Source: Streptomyces lavendofoliae (GTDB lineage: Bacteria > Actinomycetota > Actinomycetes > Streptomycetales > Streptomycetaceae). Taken from it: a stretch of DNA of 64,000 bases. Below the pieces are notes generated by a model. It saw only the letters and a program-made list of their open reading frames with translations. It did no database searches and was not told where the DNA came from. This document shows, piece by piece, positions 55,479 to 63,223 of this stretch (position 1 is the first letter of the stretch; each line of letters opens with the position of its first letter). The stretch is from NCBI RefSeq assembly GCF_014649735.1, contig NZ_BMTP01000004.1:372001-436000 (forward strand), in the 5' to 3' direction. The translations under genes and the position numbers were made by a program.

Positions 55479-55575
55479 CACGGCTCCAGAGGGGCGAGGG
55501 GCAGGACTGAGAGGGAAGTTACCCGTACGTACCGCCCGGGTCATCGGAACGGGCGTGTGATGCGGACCGCATTTC

Positions 55576-55591
55576 TAAGCGCTCGCTCAGT
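55576..55591. promoter_or_regulatory. CTAAGCG-CT-CGCTCAG inverted repeat upstream of thiolase
   Basis: 7-bp arms with a 2-bp spacer and one mismatch, 98 bp upstream of the thiolase start. On the minus strand the adjacent TTAGAAAT could hold a -10 box. This looks like a TetR-type operator for beta-oxidation genes, by inference. Confidence 0.45.
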
Positions 55592-55772
55592 CGCTCGGGT
55601 CCCGGCCCGCCACCCGGTGCCTTCCCGGAACCGGACGTTTCACCCCTGTACGCCCCAGTACGTCCCTGTACGCGTCCGGACGTCACACCGCGCGGCGCGC
55701 CCCGCACCGGGCCGGGCGGCACCGGGCGCCCCGCACACCGGGCGGACGGCCGGTACGGGCCCGGCCAGGGCG

Positions 55773-56774
55773 TCAGGGGCGGACGTCCGGGAGAGGCGCG
55801 GGTTCCTGGACGGAGGGCAGGCGCCGACGGCGCCGGTGCTTGAGCAGCGCCCACGGGGCGCGGGCGCCGGTGACCTCCGTACCGGCCTCCTCCACCGCCT
55901 CGGCCGCGGCCTTGGCGACCGGCAGCATGCCCTCCCTGCGGTCCGCCTCCAGCCGCTCCTCCTCCGGCCACACGCCCAGGACCGCGCAGAGGGTCGGTAG
56001 CACCGCCATCGCCGCCGTCGCGTACCCCTCCGCGGACGGGTGGTAGTTGTCGGCGCCGAACATCTCCCGCGGGTTGGCCGCGAACTCCGGCCCCAGCAGG
56101 TCGCCCAGCGACACCGTGCGCCCGCCCTGCTCGACGACCACGATCGTCTGGGCGGCCGCCAGCTGGCGCGACACCCGCCGCGCCAGCCACCGCAGCGGCT
56201 GGTACACCGGCTCGATCGTGCCCAGGTCGGGACACGTGCCGACCACCACCTCCGCGCCCGCCGTACGCAGGCGGCGCACGGCCGTCGCGAGGTACCGCAC
56301 CGACTGCGTCGCCGACATCCGGTGCGTCACGTCGTTCGCGCCGATCATGATCACGCACACGTCGGGGGTCCGCCCCGGATGGGCCAGCAGCAGTGTCACC
56401 TGCCGCTCCAGGTCGTCCGACCGGGCGCCGGGGAGCGCGACGTTCCGCAGCTCCACGGGGCGCTCGGCGACCGCGGCCAGCCCCGAGGCGAGCAGCGCGC
56501 CCGGTGTCTGGCCCGCGCGCCGCACCCCCTGCCCCGCCGCCGTGGAATCACCCAGGAGGGCCAGTCGCAGGGGCTCGGCGCCGCCCCCGTACCCCCGGCC
56601 GTACAGCCCGTCGGCCGCAGGCGGCAGCGGCGCCACACCACCGCCCACCGAGCGCTTCGCCAGCCGCACCTCCGCCAGCAGCACCCCGACCGCCGCCGCG
56701 CCCAGCAGGCCGATGCCGCCGCCCCCGTACGCCGCGCCGGCGGCGATCCGCCGTGCCACCCTCGCCCTCGACAT
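55773..56774 (-). CDS. SGNH/GDSL-family hydrolase, membrane-anchored
   Basis: 333 residues. An N-terminal hydrophobic segment (GAAYGGGGIGLLGAAAVGVLLAEVRLA) acts as signal or anchor. The SGNH blocks are in order: LALLGDSTAAGQG (catalytic Ser), NVALPGARS, IMIGANDVTH and DNYHPSAEGYA (Asp and His). A C-terminal Arg-rich tail (KHRRRRRLPSV) is unusual for a secreted enzyme. It probably hydrolyses esters of lipids or cell-wall carbohydrates. ATG 56774 follows GAGGAGG by 11 bp. It is divergent from cbs. Confidence 0.9.
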   Translation of the reverse strand: MSRARVARRIAAGAAYGGGGIGLLGAAAVGVLLAEVRLAKRSVGGGVAPLPPAADGLYGRGYGGGAEPLRLALLGDSTAAGQGVRRAGQTPGALLASGLAAVAERPVELRNVALPGARSDDLERQVTLLLAHPGRTPDVCVIMIGANDVTHRMSATQSVRYLATAVRRLRTAGAEVVVGTCPDLGTIEPVYQPLRWLARRVSRQLAAAQTIVVVEQGGRTVSLGDLLGPEFAANPREMFGADNYHPSAEGYATAAMAVLPTLCAVLGVWPEEERLEADRREGMLPVAKAAAEAVEEAGTEVTGARAPWALLKHRRRRRLPSVQEPAPLPDVRP

Positions 56775-56879
56775 AGGGACAGCCACCTCCTCGTTCCGGT
56801 ACAAGAGCTAACTGCCCCGAACTCGACTCCGACTACGCATACGCTGGCGTGACCATTACGGAGACCCCGGAGACTAACG

Positions 56880-58265
56880 GTGCAATACCACGATTCGATG
56901 ATCAGCCTCGTCGGCAATACCCCGCTGGTGAAGCTCAACAGTGTGACCGAGGGCCTGCAGGCCACCGTCCTGGCCAAGGTCGAGTACTTCAACCCCGGCG
57001 GTTCGGTCAAGGACCGCATCGCCCTGCGCATGATCGAGGCGGCCGAGGAGAGCGGCGCCCTGAAGCCCGGCGGCACGATCGTCGAGCCCACGTCCGGCAA
57101 CACCGGCGTCGGCCTCGCCATCGTGGCCCAGCAGAAGGGCTACAAGTGCGTCTTCGTCTGCCCCGACAAGGTCTCGACCGACAAGATCAACGTGCTGCGG
57201 GCGTACGGCGCCGAGGTCGTCGTCTGCCCCACCGCCGTGGACCCGGAGCACCCCGACTCGTACTACAACGTGTCCGACCGTCTCGTCCGTGAGACGCCGG
57301 GAGCCTGGAAGCCGGACCAGTACTCCAACCCGAACAACCCCCGTTCGCACTACGAGACCACCGGTCCCGAGCTGTGGGACCAGACGGACGGGAAGATCAC
57401 CCACTTCGTCACGGGCGTCGGCACCGGCGGCACCATCACCGGCACCGGCCGCTACCTCAAGGAGGTCAGCGGCGGCACCGTCCGCGTCGTCGGCGCCGAC
57501 CCCGAGGGGTCCGTCTACTCCGGCGGCTCGGGCCGCCCGTACCTCGTCGAGGGCGTCGGCGAGGACTTCTGGCCCTCCGCGTACGACCGGACCGTCACGG
57601 ACGAGATCGTCGCCGTGTCGGACAAGGACTCCTTCCAGATGACCCGCCGCCTCGCCAAGGAGGAGGGCCTGCTCGTCGGCGGCTCGTGCGGCATGGCCGT
57701 CGTCGCGGCGCTGCGGGTCGCCGAGGGACTCGGCCCCGACGACGTCGTGGTCGTCCTGCTGCCCGACAGCGGCAAGGGCTACCTGTCGAAGATCTTCAAC
57801 GACGAGTGGATGGCCGACTACGGCTTCCTGGAGGAGGCCGGCCCGTCCGCCAGCGTGGGTGACGTCCTGCGCCACAAGGAGGGCGACATCCCCAAGCTCG
57901 TCCACATGCACCCCGAGGAGACGGTCGGCGAAGCCATCGACGTCCTGCGCGAGTACGGCGTCTCCCAGATGCCCATCGTCAAGCCGGGCGCCGGCCACCC
58001 CGACGTCATGGCCGCCGAGGTCGTCGGTTCGGTCGTCGAGCGCGAGCTGCTGGACGCACTGTTCACCAAGCGCGCCTCGCTCGACGACGCGCTCGAGAAG
58101 CACATGAGCGCGCCGCTGCCCCAGGTGGGCTCCGGCGAACCGGTCGCCGACCTCATGGCCGTACTCGGCTCGGCCGACGCGGCGATCGTGCTGGTCGAGG
58201 GCAAGCCGACCGGTGTGGTGAGCCGTCAGGACCTGCTCGCCTTCCTCGCGAAGGACGGCAAGTAG
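56880..58265 (+). CDS. Cystathionine beta-synthase
   Basis: 461 residues. A PLP-dependent fold II domain (1-320) has Lys 44 in GGSVKDRIAL, the PLP-phosphate loop TSGNTG and GVGTGGTITGTGRY. A C-terminal pair of CBS domains (about 335-458; HPEETVGEAIDVLREYGVSQMPIV and SADAAIVLVEGKPTGVVSRQDLLAF) probably binds a regulatory nucleotide. It condenses serine and homocysteine to cystathionine in reverse transsulfuration. GTG 56880 has GGAG 9 bp upstream. It is transcribed alone and ends at a convergent terminator region. Confidence 0.95.
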   Translation: MQYHDSMISLVGNTPLVKLNSVTEGLQATVLAKVEYFNPGGSVKDRIALRMIEAAEESGALKPGGTIVEPTSGNTGVGLAIVAQQKGYKCVFVCPDKVSTDKINVLRAYGAEVVVCPTAVDPEHPDSYYNVSDRLVRETPGAWKPDQYSNPNNPRSHYETTGPELWDQTDGKITHFVTGVGTGGTITGTGRYLKEVSGGTVRVVGADPEGSVYSGGSGRPYLVEGVGEDFWPSAYDRTVTDEIVAVSDKDSFQMTRRLAKEEGLLVGGSCGMAVVAALRVAEGLGPDDVVVVLLPDSGKGYLSKIFNDEWMADYGFLEEAGPSASVGDVLRHKEGDIPKLVHMHPEETVGEAIDVLREYGVSQMPIVKPGAGHPDVMAAEVVGSVVERELLDALFTKRASLDDALEKHMSAPLPQVGSGEPVADLMAVLGSADAAIVLVEGKPTGVVSRQDLLAFLAKDGK

Positions 58266-58445
58266 CCCCGAGGGAACGCCGCTTCGCGCAATCGGTACGA
58301 GCCCGACATGTGGCGGCAGCACACGCTTAACACGCGCAGTGCATCGTGATCCGTGTCGGCGTCACGGACTTCCGGAGCGGCTCCCGGACCTCCTGATACG
58401 CCGCGGACGCGGAGACCGGCCCTGACCCGGGCCCGTGTCCCTCGC

Positions 58446-58494
58446 GGGGACCGCCGTCGTCCCGCCCCCCGGCAACGGGGGTGCGGCGGTCCCC
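58446..58494. terminator. Hairpin between cbs and a convergent membrane-protein gene
   Basis: GGGGACCGCCG (58446-58456) pairs with CGGCGGTCCCC (58484-58494); CCCCC and GGGGG pair again in the loop. The 346-bp gap (58266-58611) shows no gene. Confidence 0.75.
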
Positions 58495-58611
58495 GCGCCA
58501 CCTTCCCCGCCGGGCGCCCCGCGTTCGCCGGGATGACGGGGCCGTTTCCTCGCCGGATCGAGTGTTGTGAGGGTCTCGCGCAGAAGGTGGGCGCGGGCGC
58601 CCGCCGGTCGC

Positions 58612-59034
58612 TCAGCGGTCCTCGTCCTCCGCCCGCCGGGAGTGGCGCCAGGGCGCGGTACGGGCGGCCTGGAACGCGTTGACGCCGACTATGCCCGCCC
58701 AGGTGACGATCAGGCCCTTCAATCCCGCGTTGGCCACACCGATCGCGGACAGGGGTATCGCGAGGACGAGCGAGATGATGGCGAAGCCGAAGCGCTCGCC
58801 GAAATTCTCGCCGAAGTGGTCCCCGGCCCCGGGGGGCCGGCCGCCACGGGCGACGACCATCCGCTGCTCGGCGACCTGACGGCGGACGCGGCGGTCGACC
58901 GTGGCGTCCAGGCGCTGTTCGACCTTTTCGAGGAACGACTCGACGAGGGCCGGCTCGTACTCCGTCCCCAGTTCGCGGCGGGCCTGGAGGGTGGCGTCGA
59001 GCTCCTTCTCGAGCTCCGTGTCGCGGGCTTCCAT
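58612..59034 (-). CDS. Small membrane protein with coiled-coil N-terminus
   Basis: 140 residues. A charged, helical N-terminus (MEARDTELEKELDATLQARRELGTEYEPALVESFLEKVEQRLDATVDRRVRRQV) is followed by two hydrophobic segments (about 80-100 and 103-122), then a short Arg-rich tail. It resembles widespread Streptomyces integral membrane proteins of unknown role. ATG 59034 lacks a clear ribosome site, so translation may be leaderless. It is divergent from the RpiR regulator. Confidence 0.8.
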   Translation of the reverse strand: MEARDTELEKELDATLQARRELGTEYEPALVESFLEKVEQRLDATVDRRVRRQVAEQRMVVARGGRPPGAGDHFGENFGERFGFAIISLVLAIPLSAIGVANAGLKGLIVTWAGIVGVNAFQAARTAPWRHSRRAEDEDR

Positions 59035-59133
59035 GTCTTGTACGGTACGGAGGCCAAGCCGCCCTGTCGCTGGGGTTAACCCCCCTTTCCGTCCCCCTGG
59101 CCGCCCCCGTACCCGTCCGGGCCGCTTGCCCGG

Positions 59134-59151
59134 CTGCATATCCTCATGCAG
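59134..59151. promoter_or_regulatory. CTGCAT-N6-ATGCAG inverted repeat
   Basis: A perfect 6-bp-arm inverted repeat 46 bp before the RpiR gene, in the 162-bp divergent region. It could be an autoregulatory operator. It resembles an ARG box, but the spacer is 6 instead of 4. Confidence 0.4.
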
Positions 59152-59196
59152 AGTTTTGGGTGACTGAATAACCGGGTCGGGAACGAGGGGGACGGG

Positions 59197-60036
59197 ATGA
59201 GCGACAGCCCTGCCGCACGGCTGCAGGCGCTCTTCGAGGGGCACCGGCTGACGCCCACGCAGCGCCGGATCGCCCACTCGATGGTGCGGCGCGCCGCCGA
59301 CGTACCGTTCCTGTCGAGTGTGGAGCTGGCCGACCTGGCCGGCGTCAGCCAGCCGTCCGTCACGCGCTTCGCCGTGGCGCTCGGGTTCGACGGCTATCCG
59401 GCGCTGCGCAAGCACCTGCGCGAGGTGGCCCCCGCCGAGCCGGCCGCCGGGGACGAGTCCGCGTACAACGAGTACCAGCAGGCCGTGCTGGGGGAGATCG
59501 AGAACCTGCGGCACCTCGCCGACCTGCTCGCCGACCCCGAGCCGGTGGAGCGGGCCGGACGACTGCTCGCCTCCTCCCGGCCGCTGCCCGTGCTGGGACT
59601 GCGCGCCGCGTCCTCGCAGGCGCGCGGTTTCGCGTACTTCGCGGCGAAGGTCCACCCGGACGTGCGGCTGCTCGACGAGGGCGGCACGATGCTCACCGAC
59701 CGGATCGACGCCGCCGTGCGCGCGGGTGCCACCGTGCTGCTGTGCTTCGCGCTGCCCCGGCACCCCCGCGAGGTCGTGGACGCCCTGGCGTACGCGCGCG
59801 ACGCGGGGCTGACCGTCGTCACCGTCGCCGACTCCGCGTTCGCCCCGGTCGCCAAGCACAGCGACCTGCTGATCCCCGCCGCGGTCGGCACCGGCCTCGC
59901 CTTCGACACCGCGTGCGCGCCGATGCTGCTGGGCCGGGTGCTGCTGGAGGCGATGTGCGACGGGCTGCCGGACGCGCAGGCGCGGCTGGAGCGGTTCGAC
60001 GCGGCGGCGGCCGCGCGGGGTCTGTTCGTGGAGTAG
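59197..60036 (+). CDS. MurR/RpiR-family transcriptional regulator
   Basis: 279 residues. An N-terminal HTH_6 domain (1-77; RLTPTQRRIAHSMVRRAADVPFLSSVELADLAGVSQPSVTRFAVALGFDGYPALRKHLRE) is followed by a SIS sugar-phosphate-binding domain (about 120-250; LPVLGLRAASSQARGFAYFAAKV, GATVLLCFALPRHPREVVDALAYARDAGLTVVTVADS). It normally controls sugar-phosphate or cell-wall sugar metabolism; no such gene adjoins, so the target is unknown. ATG 59197 follows GAGGGGG. Confidence 0.93.
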   Translation: MSDSPAARLQALFEGHRLTPTQRRIAHSMVRRAADVPFLSSVELADLAGVSQPSVTRFAVALGFDGYPALRKHLREVAPAEPAAGDESAYNEYQQAVLGEIENLRHLADLLADPEPVERAGRLLASSRPLPVLGLRAASSQARGFAYFAAKVHPDVRLLDEGGTMLTDRIDAAVRAGATVLLCFALPRHPREVVDALAYARDAGLTVVTVADSAFAPVAKHSDLLIPAAVGTGLAFDTACAPMLLGRVLLEAMCDGLPDAQARLERFDAAAAARGLFVE

Positions 60037-60195
60037 GGGAGCCGTCGGCCGGGTCGACGGCGGTGGACCCGGGCCGGTCCCCGCCGGTGGACCGACCGGC
60101 GTCCACCCTCCTGGCCGCCGTCCGCCTCCGACGCGTGGAGCTACGCGCGCCGTGGGCGCCGTCCCGCGCGGTGGTGCGTCCGGCTCCGAAGTGGT

Positions 60196-60291
60196 GGCGT
60201 CACATGGCGCCAGGCAGCACCGGGCGGCGCCATGTGGCACCACGCGGCACCACGCGGCACCACGCGGTGCCATGCGGTGCCACATGGCGCC
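60196..60291. repeat. Ten GGYRCC hexamers at exact 10-bp steps
   Basis: Hexamers begin at 60196, 60206, 60216 and so on to 60286. In order they are GGCGTC, GGCGCC, AGCACC, GGCGCC, GGCACC, GGCACC, GGCACC, GGTGCC, GGTGCC and GGCGCC. The linkers are also alike (mostly CAYGY). One helical turn per step places every site on the same DNA face, as expected for cooperative binding of a ribbon-helix-helix protein. It lies 170-265 bp upstream of the RHH gene start. Confidence 0.85.
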
Positions 60292-60389
60292 GCAGGCGGT
60301 CATCCGCGATGTCGAAGAGTGTCGTCGGGTTCCCGGCGGCCGGGAAACGATGGTCACTTCTCTGGAGTTTCCGCAGGTCAGCCGAGTTG

Positions 60390-60461
60390 GTTGCCGGTCG
60401 GGCGCCAGCGCGGTGCCGTCAGGGCTTGCAGATGGCGCCATTGTGGTGCCATGATGGCGTT
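60390..60461 (+). promoter_or_regulatory. Second GGYRCC array at 11-bp steps covering a leaderless promoter
   Basis: Hexamers at 60390 (GTTGCC, weak), 60401 (GGCGCC), 60412 (GGTGCC), 60423 (GGCTTG, weak), 60434 (GGCGCC), 60445 (GGTGCC) and 60456 (GGCGTT), ending directly at the ATG at 60462. TTGCAG (60426-60431) and CATGAT (60450-60455), 18 bp apart, may be the -35 and -10 boxes of a leaderless transcript, so binding would shut the gene off. Confidence 0.7.
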
Positions 60462-60983
60462 ATGGATCTGACCCCCTATGTCGACAACCTCCGCCGTGAA
60501 CTCGCGGTGGCCGCCGAGGCCGGCGGTGACGAAGCCCGCGAGCTCGCCGAGCGGCTCACCGCCCCGCTGGAGTCGGCGACCCGGCTGACCATGCTCAACG
60601 TCCTCTCCGCCGCGATGGCCGAGGTCACCCGCGAGCTCGCCCCCGGCTCGGTCGACGTACGGCTGCGGGGGCTGGACCCCGACTTCGTGGTGACACCGCC
60701 GCCCGCCGAAGGCGGCGCCCCGGCGGAGCCGTCCGTGTCCGGCGAACCGCTCGGGAGCGGCCCGGCGCCCGCCGAGGGCGACGAGGGCGGTACCGCCCGC
60801 GTCAACCTGCGCCTGCCGGCCCACCTCAAGGCGCGCGCCGAGGAGGCCGCCGGCCGCGAGGGCCTGTCGGTCAACGCGTGGCTGGTGCGCGCCGTGTCGG
60901 CCGCGGTCGACGGCGGCGGCCGACCGCGTACGACGGAGAGGACCCAGGCCGTCGGACAGAGCTTCACGGGCTGGGTGCGCTAG
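60462..60983 (+). CDS. Ribbon-helix-helix (HicB/Arc-like) regulator
   Basis: 173 residues. Residues 1-75 form a helical segment (MDLTPYVDNLRRELAVAAEAGGDEARELAERLTAPLESATRLTMLNVLSAAMAEVTREL). An acidic Pro/Gly linker follows, then an RHH DNA-binding motif (about 113-148; ARVNLRLPAHLKARAEEAAGREGLSVNAWLVRAVSAAV) typical of HicB-type antitoxins and Arc repressors. No HicA-type toxin adjoins. No ribosome site precedes ATG 60462; with the proposed promoter the message would be leaderless. The hexamer arrays upstream are its likely targets. The stop TAG is also the first three bases of a MITE-like element. Confidence 0.85.
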   Translation: MDLTPYVDNLRRELAVAAEAGGDEARELAERLTAPLESATRLTMLNVLSAAMAEVTRELAPGSVDVRLRGLDPDFVVTPPPAEGGAPAEPSVSGEPLGSGPAPAEGDEGGTARVNLRLPAHLKARAEEAAGREGLSVNAWLVRAVSAAVDGGGRPRTTERTQAVGQSFTGWVR

Positions 60984-61144
60984 GGCCTGTCTTTCGGATC
61001 ATGCCGGGCTCGCGGGGTCTGGCACGCACGCTCGCCGCGTTGCCGTCGGTCGCCAACGCTCCGCGTTGGCTCCCTCCTCCGCCTTGCGATCGCACGCGCC
61101 AGACCCCGCTCCCTGATCCGGCCTGATCCGAAAGACGGACCCTA
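60981..61144. mobile_element. 164-bp MITE-like element with long imperfect terminal inverted repeats
   Basis: The left end, TAGGGCCTGTCTTTCGGATC (60981-61000), matches the complement of the right end, TAGGGTCCGTCTTTCGGATC, at 18 of 20 positions. Similarity resumes with GCGGGGTCTGGC on both sides, so the element folds into a long hairpin. Both ends lie in CTAG, the kind of target used by IS630/Tc1-type transposases. It carries no gene. I recall near-identical copies in many Streptomyces genomes. Confidence 0.8.
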
Positions 61145-61227
61145 GCCGCACCCTGCCCGCACCGCTTCACCTCACACCACGTCCCACCAGCGGGGACGCC
61201 CCCAAGACCCAAGAGGACGGGACAGCC

Positions 61228-62076
61228 ATGCCTTCTTTCGACACGCCCGCGTCGATCTCGGTCACCGCCCATGTGGAGGCCGGTTCCATCCAGTTCACCG
61301 CCGGCGACCGCCCCGACACCGTCGTCGAGGTCCGCCCCCGCGACCCGAAGAAGGACGTGGACGTACGGGCGGCCGACCAGACCCGGGCGGCGTACGCGAA
61401 CGGCGTGCTGACCATCAGGACGCCCAAGGGCAACCTCCTCGGCCTCGGCCGCACCGGTGTCGTCGACGTGACCGTCGAACTGCCCACCGGCTCGCACGTC
61501 GAGCTGACCGGCGCCTGGGCCCAGGTCATCGGCGAGGGCCGGCTCGGCGAGGTTCGCGTGAAGACCTCGTCCGGCGACGTACGCCTCGACACGACCGGAC
61601 CGCTGAAGCTGACCGCCTCGCACGGCTCGATCACCGTGGACCGTATCGAGGGCTCCGCCGAGATCACCACCAGCTCCGGCAGCCTGCGCGTCGGCCTCGC
61701 CGACGGCCCCGCCGTCCTGAAGAACTCGCACGGCACCACGACCGTCGACGCCGCGACCGGCGAGCTGCGGGTGAGCGGCGCCAACGGCGACATCGAGATC
61801 CGGCGCGCCGAGGACTCGGTCACCGCGACCACCGCCCACGGCACCCTGCGCGTCGGTGACGTGGCCCGGGGCACCGTCCAGCTGGAGACCTCCTACGGCG
61901 CCATCGAGGTCGGCGTCCGTGAGGGCACGGCCGCCTGGCTCGACGTCAGCTCCGGCGCTGGTCAGGTGCGCAACGGCCTCACCGAGTCCGGCGCCCCCGG
62001 GGTGACGGAGGACACCGTCAAGGTCCGCGCCCGCACCCGGTTCGGCAACATCGACATCCGCCGCGCCCGGGTCTGA
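61228..62076 (+). CDS. DUF4097 beta-repeat protein
   Basis: 282 residues without signal peptide or membrane segment. Regular short beta-strand repeats (GEVRVKTSSGDVRLDTTGPLKLTASHGSITVDRIEGSAEITTSSGSLRVGLADG) give the right-handed beta-solenoid-like pattern of DUF4097. The function is unknown; these proteins commonly adjoin regulators and DrrAB-type exporters in actinobacteria, exactly as here. ATG 61228 follows AGAGGACGGG. It lies after the MITE, in the same direction as the RHH gene and the exporter. Confidence 0.88.
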   Translation: MPSFDTPASISVTAHVEAGSIQFTAGDRPDTVVEVRPRDPKKDVDVRAADQTRAAYANGVLTIRTPKGNLLGLGRTGVVDVTVELPTGSHVELTGAWAQVIGEGRLGEVRVKTSSGDVRLDTTGPLKLTASHGSITVDRIEGSAEITTSSGSLRVGLADGPAVLKNSHGTTTVDAATGELRVSGANGDIEIRRAEDSVTATTAHGTLRVGDVARGTVQLETSYGAIEVGVREGTAAWLDVSSGAGQVRNGLTESGAPGVTEDTVKVRARTRFGNIDIRRARV

Positions 62077-62160
62077 CCACCCGCGCCGTCCCCCGCCCGG
62101 GCCGACCACCCGCGCCGCCCCGCCGCGTCCGCGCCCGGGCCGACCACCCGCGCCGCCCCG
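62065..62160. repeat. Three 28-bp direct repeats
   Basis: GCCCGGGCCGACCACCCGCG and the following CCGCCCC occur at 62095 and 62133, and a close variant at 62065 overlaps the end of the DUF4097 gene. Duplication of the gene's 3' end seems to have lengthened the spacer before the ABC genes. Confidence 0.8.
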
Positions 62161-62209
62161 CCCCGCCTCCTCCATCCCTGTCACCCCACCCCTCGAACGG
62201 GAGGGCTCC

Positions 62210-63223
62210 ATGCCTTCGTCTGTCATGCCCACGTCTAAGCGTGGTGATGGTCCGCAGCCGTCCGCCACCACCCCCGCCGCGGTCACCGCCGTCGGCCTGC
62301 GCAAGTCCTACGGCGACAAGACCGTCCTCGACGGCATCGATCTGCGCATCCCGGCCGGGTCCGTGTTCGCCCTCCTCGGGCCGAACGGCGCCGGCAAGAC
62401 CACCGCCGTGAAGATCCTGTCCACGCTCATCACCGCCGACGGCGGGCAGGCCCAGGTCGCGGGCCACGACCTCGCCACCGACCCGCAGGCCGTGCGTGCC
62501 GCGATCGGCGTGACCGGGCAGTTCTCCGCCGTCGACGGGCTGATCACCGGCGAGGAGAACATGCTCCTCATGGCGGACCTGCACCACCTGTCCCGCCGCG
62601 AGGGCCGCCGCACCGCCGCCGAGTTGCTGGCGCGCTTCGACCTCACCGACGCGGCGAGGAAGCCCGCCTCCACCTACTCCGGCGGCATGAAGCGCCGCCT
62701 GGACATCGCCATGACGCTGGTCGGCGACCCGCGCGTCATCTTCCTCGACGAGCCGACGACCGGCCTCGACCCGCGCAGCCGCCACAACATGTGGCAGATC
62801 ATCCGGGAACTGGTCACGGGCGGCGTCACCGTCTTCCTCACCACGCAGTACCTGGAGGAGGCCGACGAACTGGCCGACCGCATCGCCGTGCTGAACGACG
62901 GCAGGATCGCGGCCGAGGGCACCGCCGAGGAGCTGAAGCGGCTCGTCCCCGGCGGCCACGTGCGGCTGCGGTTCTCCGACCCGGCCGCCTACCGGTCCGC
63001 CGCCTCCGCGCTGCGCGAGGTCACCGCGGACGACGAGGCGCTGACGCTGCAGATCCCGAGCGGCGGCAGCCAGCGCGAGCTGCGCTCCCTCCTCGACGGG
63101 CTGGACGCGGCCGGCATCGAGGCGGACGAACTGACCGTACACACCCCCGACCTCGACGACGTGTTCTTCGCCCTGACCGGCGGAACCGGCCGAACCGACA
63201 AGAAGGGCACGACCGTCCGATGA
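62210..63223 (+). CDS. DrrA-type ABC transporter ATP-binding protein
   Basis: 337 residues. It has Walker A GPNGAGKTT, signature YSGGMKRRLDIAMTL, Walker B RVIFLDEPTTGLDPRSR, a His-loop replaced by Gln (FLTTQYLEEADELADRI; Gln is usual in the DrrA family), and a C-terminal DrrA-type extension ending in LDDVFFALTGG. It energises export of hydrophobic compounds, often antibiotics or lipids. ATG 62210 follows GGGAGG by 7 bp. The stop overlaps the permease start by 4 bp (ATGA). Confidence 0.95.
   Translation: MPSSVMPTSKRGDGPQPSATTPAAVTAVGLRKSYGDKTVLDGIDLRIPAGSVFALLGPNGAGKTTAVKILSTLITADGGQAQVAGHDLATDPQAVRAAIGVTGQFSAVDGLITGEENMLLMADLHHLSRREGRRTAAELLARFDLTDAARKPASTYSGGMKRRLDIAMTLVGDPRVIFLDEPTTGLDPRSRHNMWQIIRELVTGGVTVFLTTQYLEEADELADRIAVLNDGRIAAEGTAEELKRLVPGGHVRLRFSDPAAYRSAASALREVTADDEALTLQIPSGGSQRELRSLLDGLDAAGIEADELTVHTPDLDDVFFALTGGTGRTDKKGTTVR

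Noticed and set aside
59134..59151. ARG box upstream of the RpiR gene
   Set aside because: Half-sites match TGCAT/ATGCA, but the spacer is 6 bp instead of the 4 bp of ArgR sites, and no arginine gene is near. It is kept only as a generic inverted repeat.
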